Below, piece by piece: positions 4,947-5,680 of a DNA stretch of 5,680 bases. Within the stretch, counting starts at the first letter, position 1, and every line of letters starts with the position of its first letter. The stretch comes from an uncultured Gemmatimonadales bacterium (GTDB lineage: Bacteria; Gemmatimonadota; Gemmatimonadetes; Longimicrobiales; Gaopeijiaceae), in the NCBI GenBank assembly GCA_937982605.1, contig CALJLC010000433.1, positions 1 to 5,680 of the forward strand. The letters are read 5' to 3'. Below the pieces are notes generated by a model that searched no databases, was not told the origin of the DNA, and saw only the letters and a list, made by a program, of their open reading frames with translations. The translations under genes were made by a program, and so were the position numbers.

Positions 4947-5680
4947 TCAGGCGCCCGGGTCGAGCGGCAGGGTCATGCGCGCCCGGGCGCCCCCGCCTTC
5001 GCGGTTCTCGAGCTCGAGGGAGCCGCCGTGTCCCTCGGCGATCTGCCGGGAGAGGACGAGGCCGATCCCCGAGCCTCCCCGCTTGGTGGTGTAGAACGGG
5101 ACGAAGAGATTCCCGGTCTCGGGAAGGCCCGGACCGCGGTCCTCGACCAGGACGTGCAGCCGCCCCGCGCGCACGAGCCAGCGCATCGACACCCCGGCGC
5201 CCTCCGCTTCGAGCGTGGCGTCGACGGCGTTGCGCACGAGGTTGATGAGCGCCTGCTCGACCTGGTCGGGATCGGCCCGCACGGTCACGTCGTCGCCGGG
5301 CACGACCTCGACGGGGAGCCTCGTCTCGAGGTGCGCGACGCGACGGACGAGCGCCCCCACCGCGACGTCGTCGAGGTCGGGCTTGGGGAGGCGCGCGAGC
5401 TTGGCGTACGACGCCATGAAGCGGCCCAGCGCCTCCGCGCGGCTTGAGATCACCGCCAGGCCGCGTTCCACGTCCTCCTCCACGTCGTCGGGAAGCTCGG
5501 AGCGCGCCAGCACGCTCTGGAGGCTCCCCGAGATGGACTTGATCGGCGCGAGCGAGTTGTTGATCTCGTGGGACAGCACCCGGATGATCCGCTTCCACGC
5601 CTGACGCTCCTCCTCCCGCAGGGCGCGGCTGAGGTCCGACAGCGCGATGAGCTGGAGCGGATATCCCTCCTGACGCACGA
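4947..5680 (-). CDS. Sensor histidine kinase, NtrY/PAS-type, C-terminal part (partial)
   Basis: The window holds the last 243 or so residues; the sensor part lies beyond base 5680. Counting from the GTG codon at 5678 (an internal Val, not a proven start): a PAS-exit-like stretch LQLIALSDLSRALREEE (8-24), the dimerisation helix with phosphoacceptor His37 in LSHEINNSLAPIKSIS (35-50), then a HATPase_c domain with N-box NLVRNAVDA (146-154), G1 box EDRGPGLP (179-186), F-box FVPFYTTK (192-199) and G2 box GGSGIGLVLS (201-210). The HEINNSLAPI form of the H-box is typical of NtrY-like kinases, whose partners are often NtrC-type sigma-54 activators; no partner regulator is in the window. There is no attached receiver domain. 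The stop is 87 bases before the sigma gene, so a functional link with the sigma operon is possible but not shown. Confidence 0.93.
   Translation of the reverse strand, partial: VRQEGYPLQLIALSDLSRALREEERQAWKRIIRVLSHEINNSLAPIKSISGSLQSVLARSELPDDVEEDVERGLAVISSRAEALGRFMASYAKLARLPKPDLDDVAVGALVRRVAHLETRLPVEVVPGDDVTVRADPDQVEQALINLVRNAVDATLEAEGAGVSMRWLVRAGRLHVLVEDRGPGLPETGNLFVPFYTTKRGGSGIGLVLSRQIAEGHGGSLELENREGGGARARMTLPLDPGA

Noticed and set aside
4434..5447. A 337-codon plus-strand open frame spanning the sigma and kinase genes
   Set aside because: It crosses two real genes and the gap between them and shows no recognisable motif.

Overview
This is a very GC-rich bacterial window in which every supported gene lies on the minus strand, so it reads right to left. 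The mix of genes resembles Gemmatimonadota or a related high-GC phylum: an ECF sigma factor, a cysteine-free single-pass anti-sigma candidate, exported HEAT-repeat proteins with AIFWLGQ-type repeats, and a GspE/PilB-like gene. That placement is an inference from gene content and composition; there is no rRNA or marker gene here.

Layout in transcription order. (1) 5680-4947: C-terminal part of a PAS/NtrY-like sensor histidine kinase, cut by the window edge. (2) 4946-4860: an 87-base gap with a tentative ECF-type promoter. (3) 4859-4320: ECF sigma factor. (4) 4320-3658: predicted membrane-anchored anti-sigma factor, whose start overlaps the sigma stop (TGATG). (5) 3622-2132: exported protein with a TPR-like region followed by nine HEAT-type repeats. 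(6) 2135-1335: a second exported HEAT-repeat protein, joined to the first by an ATGA overlap. (7) 1305-1267: a strong intrinsic terminator that closes this operon. (8) 1154-252: a response-regulator-like diguanylate cyclase with a degenerate receiver domain. (9) 255-1: the N-terminal domain of a GspE/PilB-type secretion or pilus ATPase, again joined by an ATGA overlap and cut by the window edge.

There are two functional units. The first is a four-gene sigma/anti-sigma/HEAT/HEAT operon that looks like an envelope-sensing module: the sigma factor is held at the membrane and two secreted solenoid proteins are made from the same transcript. The second couples a c-di-GMP synthase to a type II secretion/type IV pilus-type ATPase.

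The most unusual signal is the repeat family shared by the two HEAT proteins. All 11 well-formed repeats keep a Phe and a Gln at fixed positions (A-x-F-x-x-x-Q), with a period of 31-34 residues. The second is the loss of the phosphoacceptor Asp and other receiver residues in an otherwise intact diguanylate cyclase.
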